Notes: a model not told the origin generated them from the letters alone. A DNA stretch of 64,000 nucleotides from Nocardia sp. NBC_00508 (GCF_036346875.1 NZ_CP107852.1:5084001-5148000); one strand, 5' to 3'. Positions 1 through 8,977 are shown, counted from the stretch's first letter. A program made the numbers and translations.

Positions 1-1
1 T

Positions 2-3000
2 GGCACCAGCAACGCCGCGACCTATGTCTACGTCGCGGCACCCACACTCGCCACGGTGGCTCCCGCCTCGGGGCCGGAGAACGGCGGCAATACGGTCACC
101 CTGAGTGGCACGGACTTCGGCTCCGCGACCGCGGTGGATTTCGGTGCGAGCGCGGCGGTGTCGTTCGCCGTGGTGTCGGACACCGAGATCAGTGCGGTCG
201 TGCCTGCGGGGACGGGCTCGGTGAATGTCACGGTCACGACTGCGGGTGGTGTCAGCAATGGTGTCCTCTACGCCTATGTCCCAGCACCTACACTCGCCTC
301 GATCGTGCCTGACTCGGGTCCCGAGACCGGTGGCAATACTGTTGTCTTGACCGGTACCGGATTCACTGGTGCGACTGTTGTGAATTTCGGTCTCACTCCG
401 GCGGTGTCGTTCACGGTGGTGTCGGATACCGAGATATCCGCGGTCGCTCCCGCGCGGACCGCTGCGGCGGCGGTGACCGTGGCGACTATCGGCGGCACCA
501 GTAATGCTGTCCTGTACACGTTTGTCCCGGCATCGAGCCTCGTTGCGGTGGCTCCGGATTCGGGACCGCAGGTTGGCGGCAACACCGTCATCCTGACGGG
601 TACGGGATTCACCGGTGCGACAGCCGTGCGTTTCGGCGTCATACCGGCTACGTCCTTCACGGTGGTGTCGGATACCGAGCTCAGTGCGGTCGCCCCTGCT
701 GGGAGTGGCACGGCCGCGGTCACTGTCACGACCCCGGGTGGCGCCAGTAATGGTGTCTTCTACGTCTACGTCCCGGCACCCACACTCACCACGGTGGTTC
801 CGGATTCCGGGCCGGAGACCGGAGGTAACGCGGTAACCCTGAGTGGTACGGGGTTCACTGGCGCGACCGCGGTGGATTTCGGTGCGAGCGCGGCGGTGTC
901 GTTCGCCGTGGTGTCGGACGCTGAGATCAGTGCGGTCGTGCCTGCGGGGACGGGTTTGGAGAATGTCACTGTCACGACCGCGGGTGGTGTCAGCAACGCG
1001 GTGGTCTACACCTATGTTCCGGCGCCGACTCTCGCTGCGGTGGTTCCGGATTCGGGTCCGGAGGCCAGTGGCAATGCTGTTGTTTTGACCGGTACGGGAT
1101 TCACTGGTGCGACTGTCGTGAATTTCGGTCTCACTCCGGCGGTGTCGTTCACGGTGGTGTCGGATACCGAGATATCCGCGGTCGCTCCCGCGCGGACGGG
1201 CGCGGCAGCGGTGACCGTGACGGCTATCGGCGGTACGAGTAACGCTGTCGTCTACACGTTCGTTCCGGCACCGACTCTCGCCGCGGTGATCCCGGATTCG
1301 GGTCCGGAGACCGGTGGCAACACGGTCACTCTTGCCGGTGTCGATCTCGCCGGGGCGAGCGCGGTTGATTTCGATGGGACAGCGGCGATTTCCTTCACGG
1401 TGGTCTCCGATACCGAGATCACCGCGGTCGTGCCTGCCGGGGCCGGCACGGTCGCGGTGACCGTGACGACCCCGGGTGGTGCCAGCAATGGTGTCTCCTA
1501 CGTCTACGTCCCGGCACCGGCCCTCACATCGGTGGTTCCCGATTCCGGTCCGGAGACGGGTGGCAATACCGTTACTATCACCGGCACTGGCCTTTCGGAT
1601 ACGACTGCCCTCCACTTCGATGGGACACCGGCGGTGTCGTTCGCTGTGGTGTCGGACAGCGAGATCAGTGCGGTCGTGCCTGCGGGGACGGGCTCGGTGA
1701 ATGTCACAGTCACCACGGCCGGAGGCACCAGCAACTCGGTGGCCTACACCTATGTTCCGGCGCCCACACTGGCCTCGATCGTTCCTGACTCGGGTCCCGA
1801 GACCGGTGGCAATACTGTTGTTTTGACCGGTACGGGATTCACCGGTTCGACTGTCGTGAATTTTGGTCCCATCCCGGCGAGCTCGTTCACGGTGGTGTCG
1901 GATACCGAGATATCCGCCGTCGCTCCCGCGCGGACGGGCACAGCGGCGGTGACCGTGACGGCTATCGGCGGTACTAGTAACGCTGTCCTGTACACCTTCG
2001 TCCCGGCGCCGACTCTCGCCTCCATCAACCCGGACTCTGGTCCGGAGGCCGGTGGCACCCCAGTGACCCTGACCGGCACCAACTTCACCGGTGCGACGGC
2101 GGTGCACTTCGGCGTCATACCGGCTACGTCCTTCACGGTGGTGTCGGATACCGAGCTCGGTGCGGTCGCCCCTGCTGGGAGCGGCACGGTCGCGGTCACA
2201 GTGACGACCCAGGGTGGTGCCAGTAATGGTGTTGCCTACGTCTACGTCCCGGCGCCGGCACTTGCCTCGGTGGTGCCCGATTCGGGCCCGGAGGCGGGCG
2301 GTAATACGGTCACCCTGACCGGTGCCGACCTCACCAGCGCGACTGCGGTGGATTTCGACGGGACACCCGCGGTCTCGTTCGCCGTGGTCTCCGATTCGCA
2401 GATCACTGCGGTGGCTCCTGCCGGAACGGGCTCGGCGAATGTCACCGTCACCACCACCGGGGGCACGAGCATCGGCGCCTCCTACACCTATGTTCCGGCG
2501 CCGACTCTCGCTGCAGTGATCCCGGATTCGGGTCCGGAGACCGGTGGCAATGCTGTTGTCTTGACCGGTACAGGATTCACTGGTGCGACTGTTGTGAGTT
2601 TCGGTCTCACTACGGCGGTGTCGTTTACCGTGGTGTCGGATACCGAGATATCGGCGGTCGCTCCCGCGCGGACGGGCGCGGCGGCGGTGACCGTGACGGC
2701 TATCGGCGGTACTAGTAACGCTGTCCTGTACACGTTCGTCCGGGCACCGAGCCTCGTTGCGGTGGCTCCGGATTCGGGACCGCAGGCTGGCGGCACCACC
2801 GTCACCCTGACCGGCACCAACCTCACCGGTGCGACAGCCGTGCGATTCGGTGGGACAGCGGCGATTTCCTTCACGGTGGTCTCCGACACCGAGATCACCG
2901 CGGTCGCCCCCGCCGGGACCGGCACGGTCGCGGTCACTGTCACGACCCCGGGTGGTGTCGGCAATGGTGTCGCCTACGCCTACGTCCCAGCACCGACTCT

Positions 3001-4975
3001 CGCGTCGGTGGCGCCAACTTCCGGTCCCGAGACGGGCGGCAACACGGTGACCCTGACCGGCACCAACCTCACCAACTCGACCGCGGTGCATTTCGGTGCG
3101 GTGTCCTCGGCGTTCACGGTTGTCTCCGACAGCGAGATCAGCGTCACCGCCCCTCCGGGAGCCGGGGCCGTCGGCGTCACCGTCACCACCGCGGGTGGCA
3201 CGAGCGCCCCGGTCGTCTATGCCTACGTCCCGGCACCGACACTCGCGTCGGTGGTCCCGGATTCAGGTCCGACCACAGGTGGCAACACCGTCATCCTCAC
3301 GGGCACCGGATTCACCAGTGCGACCTCGGTGAACGTCGGTGCGAACACAGCGGTTTCCTTCGCCGTCGTCTCGGATTCCCAGATCAGTGCCGTGATTCCC
3401 GCCGAGGTCGCCGGGACGGTCACCGTCAAAGTCACCGCAACGGGCGGCACCAGCAACGGCGTCCTCTACACCTACATCCCGGCGCCGACACTGACCGCGG
3501 TGGTCCCGAACTCGGGACCCGTAACCGGCGGCACCAGCGTCGTGCTCGACGGCACGGGATTCACGGGTGCGAGCTCCGTCCGCTTCGGCGCGACTCCGGC
3601 GATCTCCTATACCGTCGTTTCCGACACCCAGATCAGTGCCGTGGTGCCCGCGGGAACGGCGGGGGCGGTCGCGGTCACGGTTACCACCGTGGGCGGCGTC
3701 AGCAACGGTGTGGTCTACACCTACGTTGCCGCACCCACTCTCACGTCGGTTGTTCCGGGTTCGGGTCCGGTTGCGGGTGGCAACACCGTCACCCTCAGTG
3801 GCGCCAAGCTCACCGGAACCACCGTCGTGCGCTTCGGTGCGAATACTGCTGTTTCTTTCACTGTGGTTTCGGATTCCCAGATCAATGCGGTGGTGCCCGC
3901 GGGGACGGCGGGGCCGGTCGCGGTCACGGCTACTACTGCGGGTGGCACCAGCAATGGTGTGGTCTACACCTACGTTGCCGCACCCACTCTCACGTCGGTG
4001 TCCCCGAGCTCCGGTCCGGCCGCGGGAGGCAACACCGTCACCCTCAGTGGCGCCAAGCTCACCGGAACCACGGCCGTGCGCTTCGGTGCGAATACTGCTG
4101 TTTCTTTCACTGTGGTTTCGGATTCCCAGATCAGTGCGGTGGTCCCGGCCGGGACGGCGGGGCCGGTCGCGGTCACGGTTACCACCGTGGGCGGCGCCAG
4201 CAATGGTGTGGTCTACACCTACGTTGCCGCGCCGACTCTCGCGTCGGTGGCCCCGAGCTCGGGTCCCCTTGCGGGCGGGAACACCGTCACTCTCATCGGC
4301 ACGGGCTTCACGGGTGCCAGTGCCGTGAGCTTCGGTGCGACTCCGGCGACTTCCTTTACGGTGATCTCCGGAACCCAGATCTCCGCTGTCGTCCCGGCCC
4401 GGGCGGCCGGATCGGCCGCGGTCACCGTCACCACGGTGGGCGGCACCAGCAACGGTGTCCTCTATACGTACGTCCCCGTGCCCACACTCACCTCGGTCGT
4501 CTCGAATTCGGGTCCGGCTGCGGGAGGCAACACCGTCACGCTTACCGGCACGGGCTTCACGGGTGCCAGTGCCGTGAACTTCGGCACCACTCCGGCGACC
4601 TCCTTCACGGTGATCTCCGGAACCCAGATCTCCGCTGTCGTCCCGGCCCGGGCCGCCGGATCGGCCGCGGTCACCGTCACCACGGTGGGCGGCACCAGCA
4701 ACGGCGTCCTCTACACCCATCTTGCCCCGCCGACGCTCACCCAGCTCAGCCCGAACAATGGGTCCGTCTCCGGCGGCAACACGATCACCCTCACCGGCAC
4801 GAACTTCACCGGCGCGACTGCTGTGCGCTTCGGTACGAAGGCGGCGACATCGTTCACCATCACCTCCAGCACCCGGATCAGGGCCACAGTGCCTTCCGGG
4901 ACGGGCGTCGTCGCCGTCACGGTCACCGGCCCGGGCGGCACCAGCAACGGCCTCTCGTACACCTACCACACTTGA
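2..4975 (+). CDS. IPT/TIG-repeat surface protein, 5' end outside window
   Basis: The reading frame is already open at base 2, in the middle of an IPT/TIG domain, so the true start lies upstream. About 1,657 codons are visible. They form 20 consecutive immunoglobulin-like IPT/TIG units of about 82 residues. Each opens with a PTLxxVxPxSGPxxGGN-type strand, continues through a GTGFTGAT-like turn, SFTVVSDTEISAVVPAG and VTVTTxGGTSNG, and ends YTYVPAP. The protein stops right after the last unit. No LPXTG motif, membrane segment or enzymatic domain is visible in this part. Such arrays in actinobacteria are usually exported surface or adhesin-like proteins; that role is inferred, because the N-terminus is not in view. 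Units 2-13 show a three-unit higher-order repeat, and units 16/17 and 18/19 are near-identical pairs, so the array has probably grown by recombination. Confidence 0.88.
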   Translation, partial: GTSNAATYVYVAAPTLATVAPASGPENGGNTVTLSGTDFGSATAVDFGASAAVSFAVVSDTEISAVVPAGTGSVNVTVTTAGGVSNGVLYAYVPAPTLASIVPDSGPETGGNTVVLTGTGFTGATVVNFGLTPAVSFTVVSDTEISAVAPARTAAAAVTVATIGGTSNAVLYTFVPASSLVAVAPDSGPQVGGNTVILTGTGFTGATAVRFGVIPATSFTVVSDTELSAVAPAGSGTAAVTVTTPGGASNGVFYVYVPAPTLTTVVPDSGPETGGNAVTLSGTGFTGATAVDFGASAAVSFAVVSDAEISAVVPAGTGLENVTVTTAGGVSNAVVYTYVPAPTLAAVVPDSGPEASGNAVVLTGTGFTGATVVNFGLTPAVSFTVVSDTEISAVAPARTGAAAVTVTAIGGTSNAVVYTFVPAPTLAAVIPDSGPETGGNTVTLAGVDLAGASAVDFDGTAAISFTVVSDTEITAVVPAGAGTVAVTVTTPGGASNGVSYVYVPAPALTSVVPDSGPETGGNTVTITGTGLSDTTALHFDGTPAVSFAVVSDSEISAVVPAGTGSVNVTVTTAGGTSNSVAYTYVPAPTLASIVPDSGPETGGNTVVLTGTGFTGSTVVNFGPIPASSFTVVSDTEISAVAPARTGTAAVTVTAIGGTSNAVLYTFVPAPTLASINPDSGPEAGGTPVTLTGTNFTGATAVHFGVIPATSFTVVSDTELGAVAPAGSGTVAVTVTTQGGASNGVAYVYVPAPALASVVPDSGPEAGGNTVTLTGADLTSATAVDFDGTPAVSFAVVSDSQITAVAPAGTGSANVTVTTTGGTSIGASYTYVPAPTLAAVIPDSGPETGGNAVVLTGTGFTGATVVSFGLTTAVSFTVVSDTEISAVAPARTGAAAVTVTAIGGTSNAVLYTFVRAPSLVAVAPDSGPQAGGTTVTLTGTNLTGATAVRFGGTAAISFTVVSDTEITAVAPAGTGTVAVTVTTPGGVGNGVAYAYVPAPTLASVAPTSGPETGGNTVTLTGTNLTNSTAVHFGAVSSAFTVVSDSEISVTAPPGAGAVGVTVTTAGGTSAPVVYAYVPAPTLASVVPDSGPTTGGNTVILTGTGFTSATSVNVGANTAVSFAVVSDSQISAVIPAEVAGTVTVKVTATGGTSNGVLYTYIPAPTLTAVVPNSGPVTGGTSVVLDGTGFTGASSVRFGATPAISYTVVSDTQISAVVPAGTAGAVAVTVTTVGGVSNGVVYTYVAAPTLTSVVPGSGPVAGGNTVTLSGAKLTGTTVVRFGANTAVSFTVVSDSQINAVVPAGTAGPVAVTATTAGGTSNGVVYTYVAAPTLTSVSPSSGPAAGGNTVTLSGAKLTGTTAVRFGANTAVSFTVVSDSQISAVVPAGTAGPVAVTVTTVGGASNGVVYTYVAAPTLASVAPSSGPLAGGNTVTLIGTGFTGASAVSFGATPATSFTVISGTQISAVVPARAAGSAAVTVTTVGGTSNGVLYTYVPVPTLTSVVSNSGPAAGGNTVTLTGTGFTGASAVNFGTTPATSFTVISGTQISAVVPARAAGSAAVTVTTVGGTSNGVLYTHLAPPTLTQLSPNNGSVSGGNTITLTGTNFTGATAVRFGTKAATSFTITSSTRIRATVPSGTGVVAVTVTGPGGTSNGLSYTYHT
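130..3080 (+). repeat. 738-bp higher-order repeat (three IPT domains per unit)
   Basis: Within the IPT/TIG gene, domain subtypes recur in the order A-B-C about four times. Subtype A carries VVNFG and ISAVAPAR, B carries the TELSAVAPAGSG or TEITAV type, and C carries SFAVVSD with NVTVTTAGG. A marker stretch of subtype A begins at 421, 1159, 1897 and 2635, exactly 738 bp apart (3 x 246 bp). Boundaries are approximate. Confidence 0.85.
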
Positions 4976-5068
4976 CCCGGCGACCTCGGCATGGCTGCCG
5001 GTCGGTCGTATTCCGCACGGCGGCATTGTATTTCGCCGAACAGATATCGGTTCATGGTCGGCAGCGGT

Positions 5069-5731
5069 TCAGGGCATCCGGAGCCGGGCTATGGCGGCGT
5101 GGTTGGCGTCGGGGTCGAGTGTTATCGCCGCCGCCCAGGCGTGTGCGGCGACAACACGTCGATCGAACAACTCGATCCAGGATTCGGTGTTTGTGCGTGT
5201 GTCGCCGACCCAGGTGGGAGTCGGGCCGAGTTCGGGCAGGTGGGCGTAGGTGAGAGACGTATAGGTGAATCCGCGGGCGTCGAAAATCGTTGCGGCACAG
5301 ACCTCGTCGGCGGCCGGTCGTTCGTGCAGTCTGCCGGTCATCGCTGCCTGGATTGCGTCCTGGGGAACGCCGCCGGGACCGGTGAACATCTCGCCGATCG
5401 TCCGGTAGGCGAGTCCGAATCCCCAGAGGCGGCCGGGAAATCTCCGGATCAGCCATTCGGCCGCATCCAAGATGGGAGAGCGTTCGGCGTCCGGGTCGAC
5501 GACGATCGCGGTGTGGGCAGCTTCTTGGGTGGTGGGGTGGTCGGCGCAGGCGAACCCCCAGAAATGAATGGTGTCGGCATCCGGGGCGGCAGTGTCGGCG
5601 CTCCGTTCCGCCATCATGGTGGCGAGTATCGCGTCGACCGTGGCGCTCGGCGGGTATCGGATGGTGGATGCCGTTGGTGGCTTCCGGTGCGCTTTCGGCG
5701 TGTGCCGCAGCCTCTTTCGTCGTTTGGGCAT
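5069..5731 (-). CDS. Hypothetical protein, 220 aa
   Basis: Not recognised as a named family. The ATG at 5731 is preceded by a good GAGGAGG ribosome-binding site. The N-terminus is very basic (MPKRRKRLRHTPK), followed by a mostly soluble alpha/beta-looking sequence rich in Asp, Ala and Thr. No signal peptide, membrane segment or cysteine cluster is visible. It is convergent with the IPT/TIG gene and lies downstream of two other small hypotheticals on the same strand (5849-6665), with which it may be co-transcribed. The codon use is coherent, typical of Nocardia, and supports a real gene. The function is unknown. Confidence 0.7.
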   Translation of the reverse strand: MPKRRKRLRHTPKAHRKPPTASTIRYPPSATVDAILATMMAERSADTAAPDADTIHFWGFACADHPTTQEAAHTAIVVDPDAERSPILDAAEWLIRRFPGRLWGFGLAYRTIGEMFTGPGGVPQDAIQAAMTGRLHERPAADEVCAATIFDARGFTYTSLTYAHLPELGPTPTWVGDTRTNTESWIELFDRRVVAAHAWAAAITLDPDANHAAIARLRMP

Positions 5732-5848
5732 TTCGCCTCCTCGATCAATCCGGGTGGGGTCAGGACAATTCGCCCGGCGTGTGCGACGGGCGGCGCGGAA
5801 CGGGAAGTTTGTGGTTGAGGGCTACGCCTCGCTGTGCTGCGCGCGCAT

Positions 5849-6184
5849 TCATCCCGTTGCGTACGGCGGCTGGGGCGGGATGGGTAGGTCGGTGGTGCGT
5901 GCGCCGTTGGCGGGCAGCACCACGTGCCAGTAGTGCTTGCGGACGGCGTCCCACAGCCGGAAGTGGCGCGGGAACCATTCCCGTACTTGTGCCAGATCCG
6001 GTAGTGCGCGCTCGTCGAACGCGATCAGCCCGCACTGCCCCAGCGGAATCGGGACCGTCCCGCCGTCGTTGCGCAGCCGGTAGGCCGGTGTGGCGTCGCG
6101 CTCGTCGCGCAGGAACAGGATCTCGATGCGATGGCCCACCAACCGCCATCCGGCGTGGGCATCGCCGACAGTGGTTCGATGCAA
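5849..6184 (-). CDS. Hypothetical protein, about 111 aa (TTG start)
   Basis: The coherent part of this frame runs from a TTG at 6184, eight bases beyond the stop of the upstream gene, with AGGGG about 9 nt before it. A GTG at codon 18 is an alternative start. The sequence has a soluble beta-rich look (HRIEILFLRDERDATPAYR, then GTVPIPLGQCGLIAFDERALPDL). Longer readings of the frame upstream overlap the preceding gene and have out-of-frame composition, so they were not used. It is probably translationally linked to the 157-aa gene before it. No family was recognised. Confidence 0.6.
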   Translation of the reverse strand: MHRTTVGDAHAGWRLVGHRIEILFLRDERDATPAYRLRNDGGTVPIPLGQCGLIAFDERALPDLAQVREWFPRHFRLWDAVRKHYWHVVLPANGARTTDLPIPPQPPYATG

Positions 6185-6191
6185 TCGCCTG

Positions 6192-6665
6192 TCACCCCTG
6201 CAACGGTTCCGGTGAGGTCGTCGGCTCCGACAACCCGTCCAGCACCTCCCGCAGCGTTCCCGCCGCCGGTCTCGGGTCGGCAACATCGGACGCGTCGCGG
6301 GGCGGAAGCGGTATGCTCCGTGCGGCGACGCGTGCCCACGTGACCGGCGGGCACACCGTTTCCAGGTCGAAGTCCTCACACACCAGCGCGGGCCGGTCAT
6401 CGACATGCGCCAGGTCGAAGACCACGATCGCCGCCACATCCAACCCGGCCGCGATACCCAGCGCGAAGCCGACCGGATCGGCACTATCGCGCGGGGGCCG
6501 GACGGTGTACACGTACTCATAGCCCATCAGGCGGGCATGCCGAGCCACGGCGACCGCGTGCCGGGGCGCATCCAACCCCGACACCTCACCCCGCACGAAC
6601 CCCACCACCTTCGGCCGGGCCCGGTTGCCAGACGTAGTCCGTTCTGCCACTCGGGAATTCGTCAT
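6192..6665 (-). CDS. Hypothetical protein with resolvase-like N-terminal fold, 157 aa
   Basis: Start chosen at ATG 6665 (MTNSRVAERT), with GGAAGA about 10 nt upstream; the longer frame to 6797 runs into the divergent promoter of the XRE regulator. The core reads VVGFVRGEVSG, then VARHARLMGYEYVYTV, then GIAAGLDVAAIVVFDLAHVDD. This pattern recalls the N-terminal catalytic domain of serine recombinases (VxxYxRVS...GxxVDxVVVxxLDRLxR). The catalytic YxRxS context and the Arg residues are not conserved and there is no DNA-binding C-terminus. If related, it is a degenerate, probably non-catalytic, member. It is divergent from the XRE/DUF397 pair at 6859. Confidence 0.6.
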   Translation of the reverse strand: MTNSRVAERTTSGNRARPKVVGFVRGEVSGLDAPRHAVAVARHARLMGYEYVYTVRPPRDSADPVGFALGIAAGLDVAAIVVFDLAHVDDRPALVCEDFDLETVCPPVTWARVAARSIPLPPRDASDVADPRPAAGTLREVLDGLSEPTTSPEPLQG

Positions 6666-6858
6666 GCTGTCGAGTTTTCTTCCGTGTTGCTCGGGCATGC
6701 GCATATGCTGCGGGGCGTACTCACGAAGCGAGGCTCGAAACAGCCGGTGCGCGGCAATCGGCGTGTATGCCCTGGGAGCTTCCTGAGTTCGGCGCACGAT
6801 GACTCTCGCCGTGGGAAATCACCGGCCACACCATGGGAAGCAGGGGAGGAACAGCGGA

Positions 6859-7734
6859 ATGGTGGGTACCAAGCCAGACCTCAGCAGGACGACGCTGCCG
6901 CATCGGCAGCTGGGCCGAGCACTGCGCGACGCGCGCCAGGCCAACGGCTACACCCTCGAGCAGGTAGCCGAAGTCCTGGAGATCAGCCGGTCCACGCTCA
7001 GCCGACTCGAACTCGGCCAGAACGAGAAGGTCAAGGTTCGGGATGTCGACTACATCTGCCGGTTCTACGGCCTACCGGAGGACCGAATCGAGTATCTGAA
7101 ACTGCTTGTGACACAATCTGCCTCGAGGGTCTGGTGGGAAGACTTCCAGAACCTGATCCGACCGGGATTCAACACGTATCTCCAATTGGAAGCTGCGGCA
7201 ACCGAACTACACTTCTTCCAATCACTCGTCATACCGGGGCTATTGCAGACCCCCGACTACGCCCGCAGTGTGGGAGCGTCTGCGTCGATGGGCAGCTCGG
7301 AAGACGCTGATCGGCTCGTGGAACGGAGAATACAACGATCAGCAATCCTTACCCGAAGGCACAAGCCGATACGAGCCGAGTTCCTGTTGCATGAGTCGGC
7401 GTTGCGTACCGTGGTCTGTTCCGGTCGAATCATGTCTTCGCAATGTCGTCATCTCGCCGACATGGGCACGCGGGATAACGTCTCGATCCGAGTAGTTCCG
7501 TTTATTGCTGGTTTCCCCGGAGGGCTGGCGATACCGCCGTACATCATCATCGATTTTCCGAATGACGAGCCGTCCGTCGTCTACACCGAAGGCGCAATAG
7601 GGACAATCATTTTCGAGGAGAGCGACGACGTAAACCGCTTTCGGGACATTCACGAATCCATCAGTGGTGCTGCACTGGAAGAACAACCATCGAGAGACCT
7701 GCTCAGGAACATGGCAAGGAGATACGAACAATGA
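6859..7734 (+). CDS. XRE-family regulator with DUF5753 (Scr1 type)
   Basis: Start ATG 6859 (MVGTKPDLSRTTLPHR) follows a strong GGGGAGGAA site; the longer frame from 6799 adds an unrelated leader. The protein has 291 residues. A helix-turn-helix lies at about residues 16-70 (RALRDARQANGYTLEQVAEV, SRSTLSRLELGQ). It is followed by the DUF5753 effector-like domain with its typical IPGLLQTPDYAR and later IPPYIIIDFPNDEPSVVY segments. In Streptomyces and Nocardia these regulators are paired with a small DUF397 protein and act in development or as an antitoxin-like pair. The stop overlaps the DUF397 start in an ATGA, so the two are translationally coupled. Confidence 0.93.
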   Translation: MVGTKPDLSRTTLPHRQLGRALRDARQANGYTLEQVAEVLEISRSTLSRLELGQNEKVKVRDVDYICRFYGLPEDRIEYLKLLVTQSASRVWWEDFQNLIRPGFNTYLQLEAAATELHFFQSLVIPGLLQTPDYARSVGASASMGSSEDADRLVERRIQRSAILTRRHKPIRAEFLLHESALRTVVCSGRIMSSQCRHLADMGTRDNVSIRVVPFIAGFPGGLAIPPYIIIDFPNDEPSVVYTEGAIGTIIFEESDDVNRFRDIHESISGAALEEQPSRDLLRNMARRYEQ

Positions 7735-7940
7735 TCATCGACCTATCCGGAGCGAAGTGGTTCAAGTCTGTCCGCAGTGGCGAGGCCGATGCGTGTGTCG
7801 AAGTCGCATGGCTAGACGCTGGTCACGTCGGTGTTCGTGATTCGAAGAACCCGACCGGCCCGGCGCTGGTCTTCACGCCCGGCGCGTGGGATGCCTTCGC
7901 CGCTGATCTGAAGGAGAACGAATTCGCCCGGCCTGCCTGA
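7731..7940 (+). CDS. DUF397 protein, partner of the XRE regulator
   Basis: A 69-residue protein with the DUF397 signature: WFKSVRSGEADACVEVAW, then VGVRDSKNPTGPALVFTPGAWDAF. Its ATG overlaps the stop of the regulator (ATGA). Family knowledge: DUF397 proteins are small partners of the Scr1-type XRE regulators and have been described as toxin-like or as modulators of the regulator. Its length is usual for the family and nothing appears broken. Confidence 0.93.
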   Translation: MIIDLSGAKWFKSVRSGEADACVEVAWLDAGHVGVRDSKNPTGPALVFTPGAWDAFAADLKENEFARPA

Positions 7941-8000
7941 CCGGTTAGACGCGTCATGAGCAGGGCGGGCCCGATGCCGCGGTCCCATGGGCTGGGGCCC

Positions 8001-8083
8001 GTCGTCTGCTACTGTGGGCGCAACCTGCGTTGTCACGGGTCGAGAGGGTGGGGATGGGCCGTCGAATCACATTGGTGCTGCTC
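8001..8083 (+). promoter_or_regulatory. Duplicated leader of the DUF3558/ESX cassette, copy 1
   Basis: This stretch, running through the start at 8054 into the signal-peptide codons, recurs with few changes at 16644-16726. The shared part contains a TACTGT element that could serve as a -10 box and a purine-rich GAGAGGGTGGGG directly before the ATG. Conservation outside coding sequence suggests that it carries the promoter and ribosome-binding site of both copies. Confidence 0.6.
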
Positions 8084-8578
8084 ACTTCCCTAGTGGCCTC
8101 AGGGGCCGTTGCGTGTGGAGACACCACTAGCGGCACGCCGACCATAAGCACCACAGCTGCGAAAGCCCTGTTCGACCCGTGCACCGGGATTCCTGACGAC
8201 GCGTTGCGGGCGGCGGGGGTCAATCCGGCAACCGAGGAGCCTGGTATCGCCGGAGTGCACCAGTCCGGCTGGGAGATCTGTGGCTGGAAGGGATCTAAGT
8301 ATTTCATTACGGTGTATTCAACCGGTCGCACGGTCTCGGAGGTCGAGAGCAAGCCGGGCAATGTCGAGTTCAAGGACGTCGCGGTCGCGGGCCGTGAAGG
8401 TCGGCAGTTCAGAGTCGAGGGCGCAGCGAAGTATCTGGAGTGCGATGTCGTGTTCCCCGCCTCCCAAGGCGTATTGCAGTTGGGCGTAACGAACCGGGCT
8501 GGCCAGGACGATCTCGAAGACCCGTGCACAGTCCTACACCGCGCTGGCGAGTCGATTGTGCCTGTGCTTCCGCGTTGA
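8054..8578 (+). CDS. DUF3558-family lipoprotein
   Basis: Start ATG 8054 (MGRRITLVLLTSLVASGAVAC) gives a clean lipoprotein signal peptide: two Arg, a hydrophobic stretch, then Cys at residue 21; the longer frame from 8030 would put extra residues before it. The mature part has the DUF3558 look (FDPCTGIPDDALRAAGVNP, GWEICGWKG, then a Cys near DPCTVL). Such lipoproteins are common in mycobacteria and Nocardia and often sit next to small ESX-linked genes; their role is not known. The gene is followed after 15 bp by the 127-aa gene and shares its leader with the reduced copy at 16.65 kb. Confidence 0.87.
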   Translation: MGRRITLVLLTSLVASGAVACGDTTSGTPTISTTAAKALFDPCTGIPDDALRAAGVNPATEEPGIAGVHQSGWEICGWKGSKYFITVYSTGRTVSEVESKPGNVEFKDVAVAGREGRQFRVEGAAKYLECDVVFPASQGVLQLGVTNRAGQDDLEDPCTVLHRAGESIVPVLPR

Positions 8579-8593
8579 TCAGGGGAGGATCGT

Positions 8594-8977
8594 GTGAACG
8601 AGGACAACGCATCGTTGTGGAGTCGGCTCGCCAGCCAGGCTCGGGCCGGAGAACTGTACCTGGACGACGAGAACGCCGCATATCACTGCGCGAAGGCATG
8701 TGACCAGCGCATCGCCGATCTGGAAGAAATACTCACCGATGCTCGCAGAACTCAGCGCGTCTCCGGTTTCGGCGATTTCGAGATGGCCCGCGACCTGGAA
8801 ATGAAGTTCCTGAAACAGGCCACCGGCGAAGATAATTCGATCGACAAGGTCATCCTTGAACACATCGAGACAGTGAAGAACATGCGCGAGGTCATGGCGA
8901 TCTCCTTCAAGCGCATCACCGGCCAAGACATCGAGAACGCGACCCAGATGACGAATACCACCGAAGAGCCAGGCTGA
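8594..8977 (+). CDS. Small helical protein, 127 aa, ESX-cassette component
   Basis: GTG start after AGGGGAGGATC. The sequence is predicted all-helical and charged, without signal or membrane segments. It contains a central SGFGDFEMARDLEMKFLKQ and a C-terminal helix ending VMAISFKRITGQDIENA. The last ~35 codons are almost identical to the C-terminus of the 46-aa chimera at 16697, which is directly coupled to a PPE-like gene. This suggests that the protein normally precedes a type VII substrate and may be its helical partner (PE-like by position; inference). Here the stop overlaps a following ATG (TGATG), but that frame ends after 27 codons inside an MFS remnant. Confidence 0.75.
   Translation: MNEDNASLWSRLASQARAGELYLDDENAAYHCAKACDQRIADLEEILTDARRTQRVSGFGDFEMARDLEMKFLKQATGEDNSIDKVILEHIETVKNMREVMAISFKRITGQDIENATQMTNTTEEPG

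Noticed and set aside
3263..5026. 587-codon minus-strand frame antisense to the IPT/TIG gene
   Set aside because: It mirrors the repeat DNA, has an Arg/Gly-rich unnatural composition and no ribosome-binding site; a shadow frame.
5760..6149. Arg-rich minus-strand frame overlapping the 111-aa gene
   Set aside because: It shares the DNA with a frame that has ordinary protein composition and a usable start; the Arg-rich frame does not.
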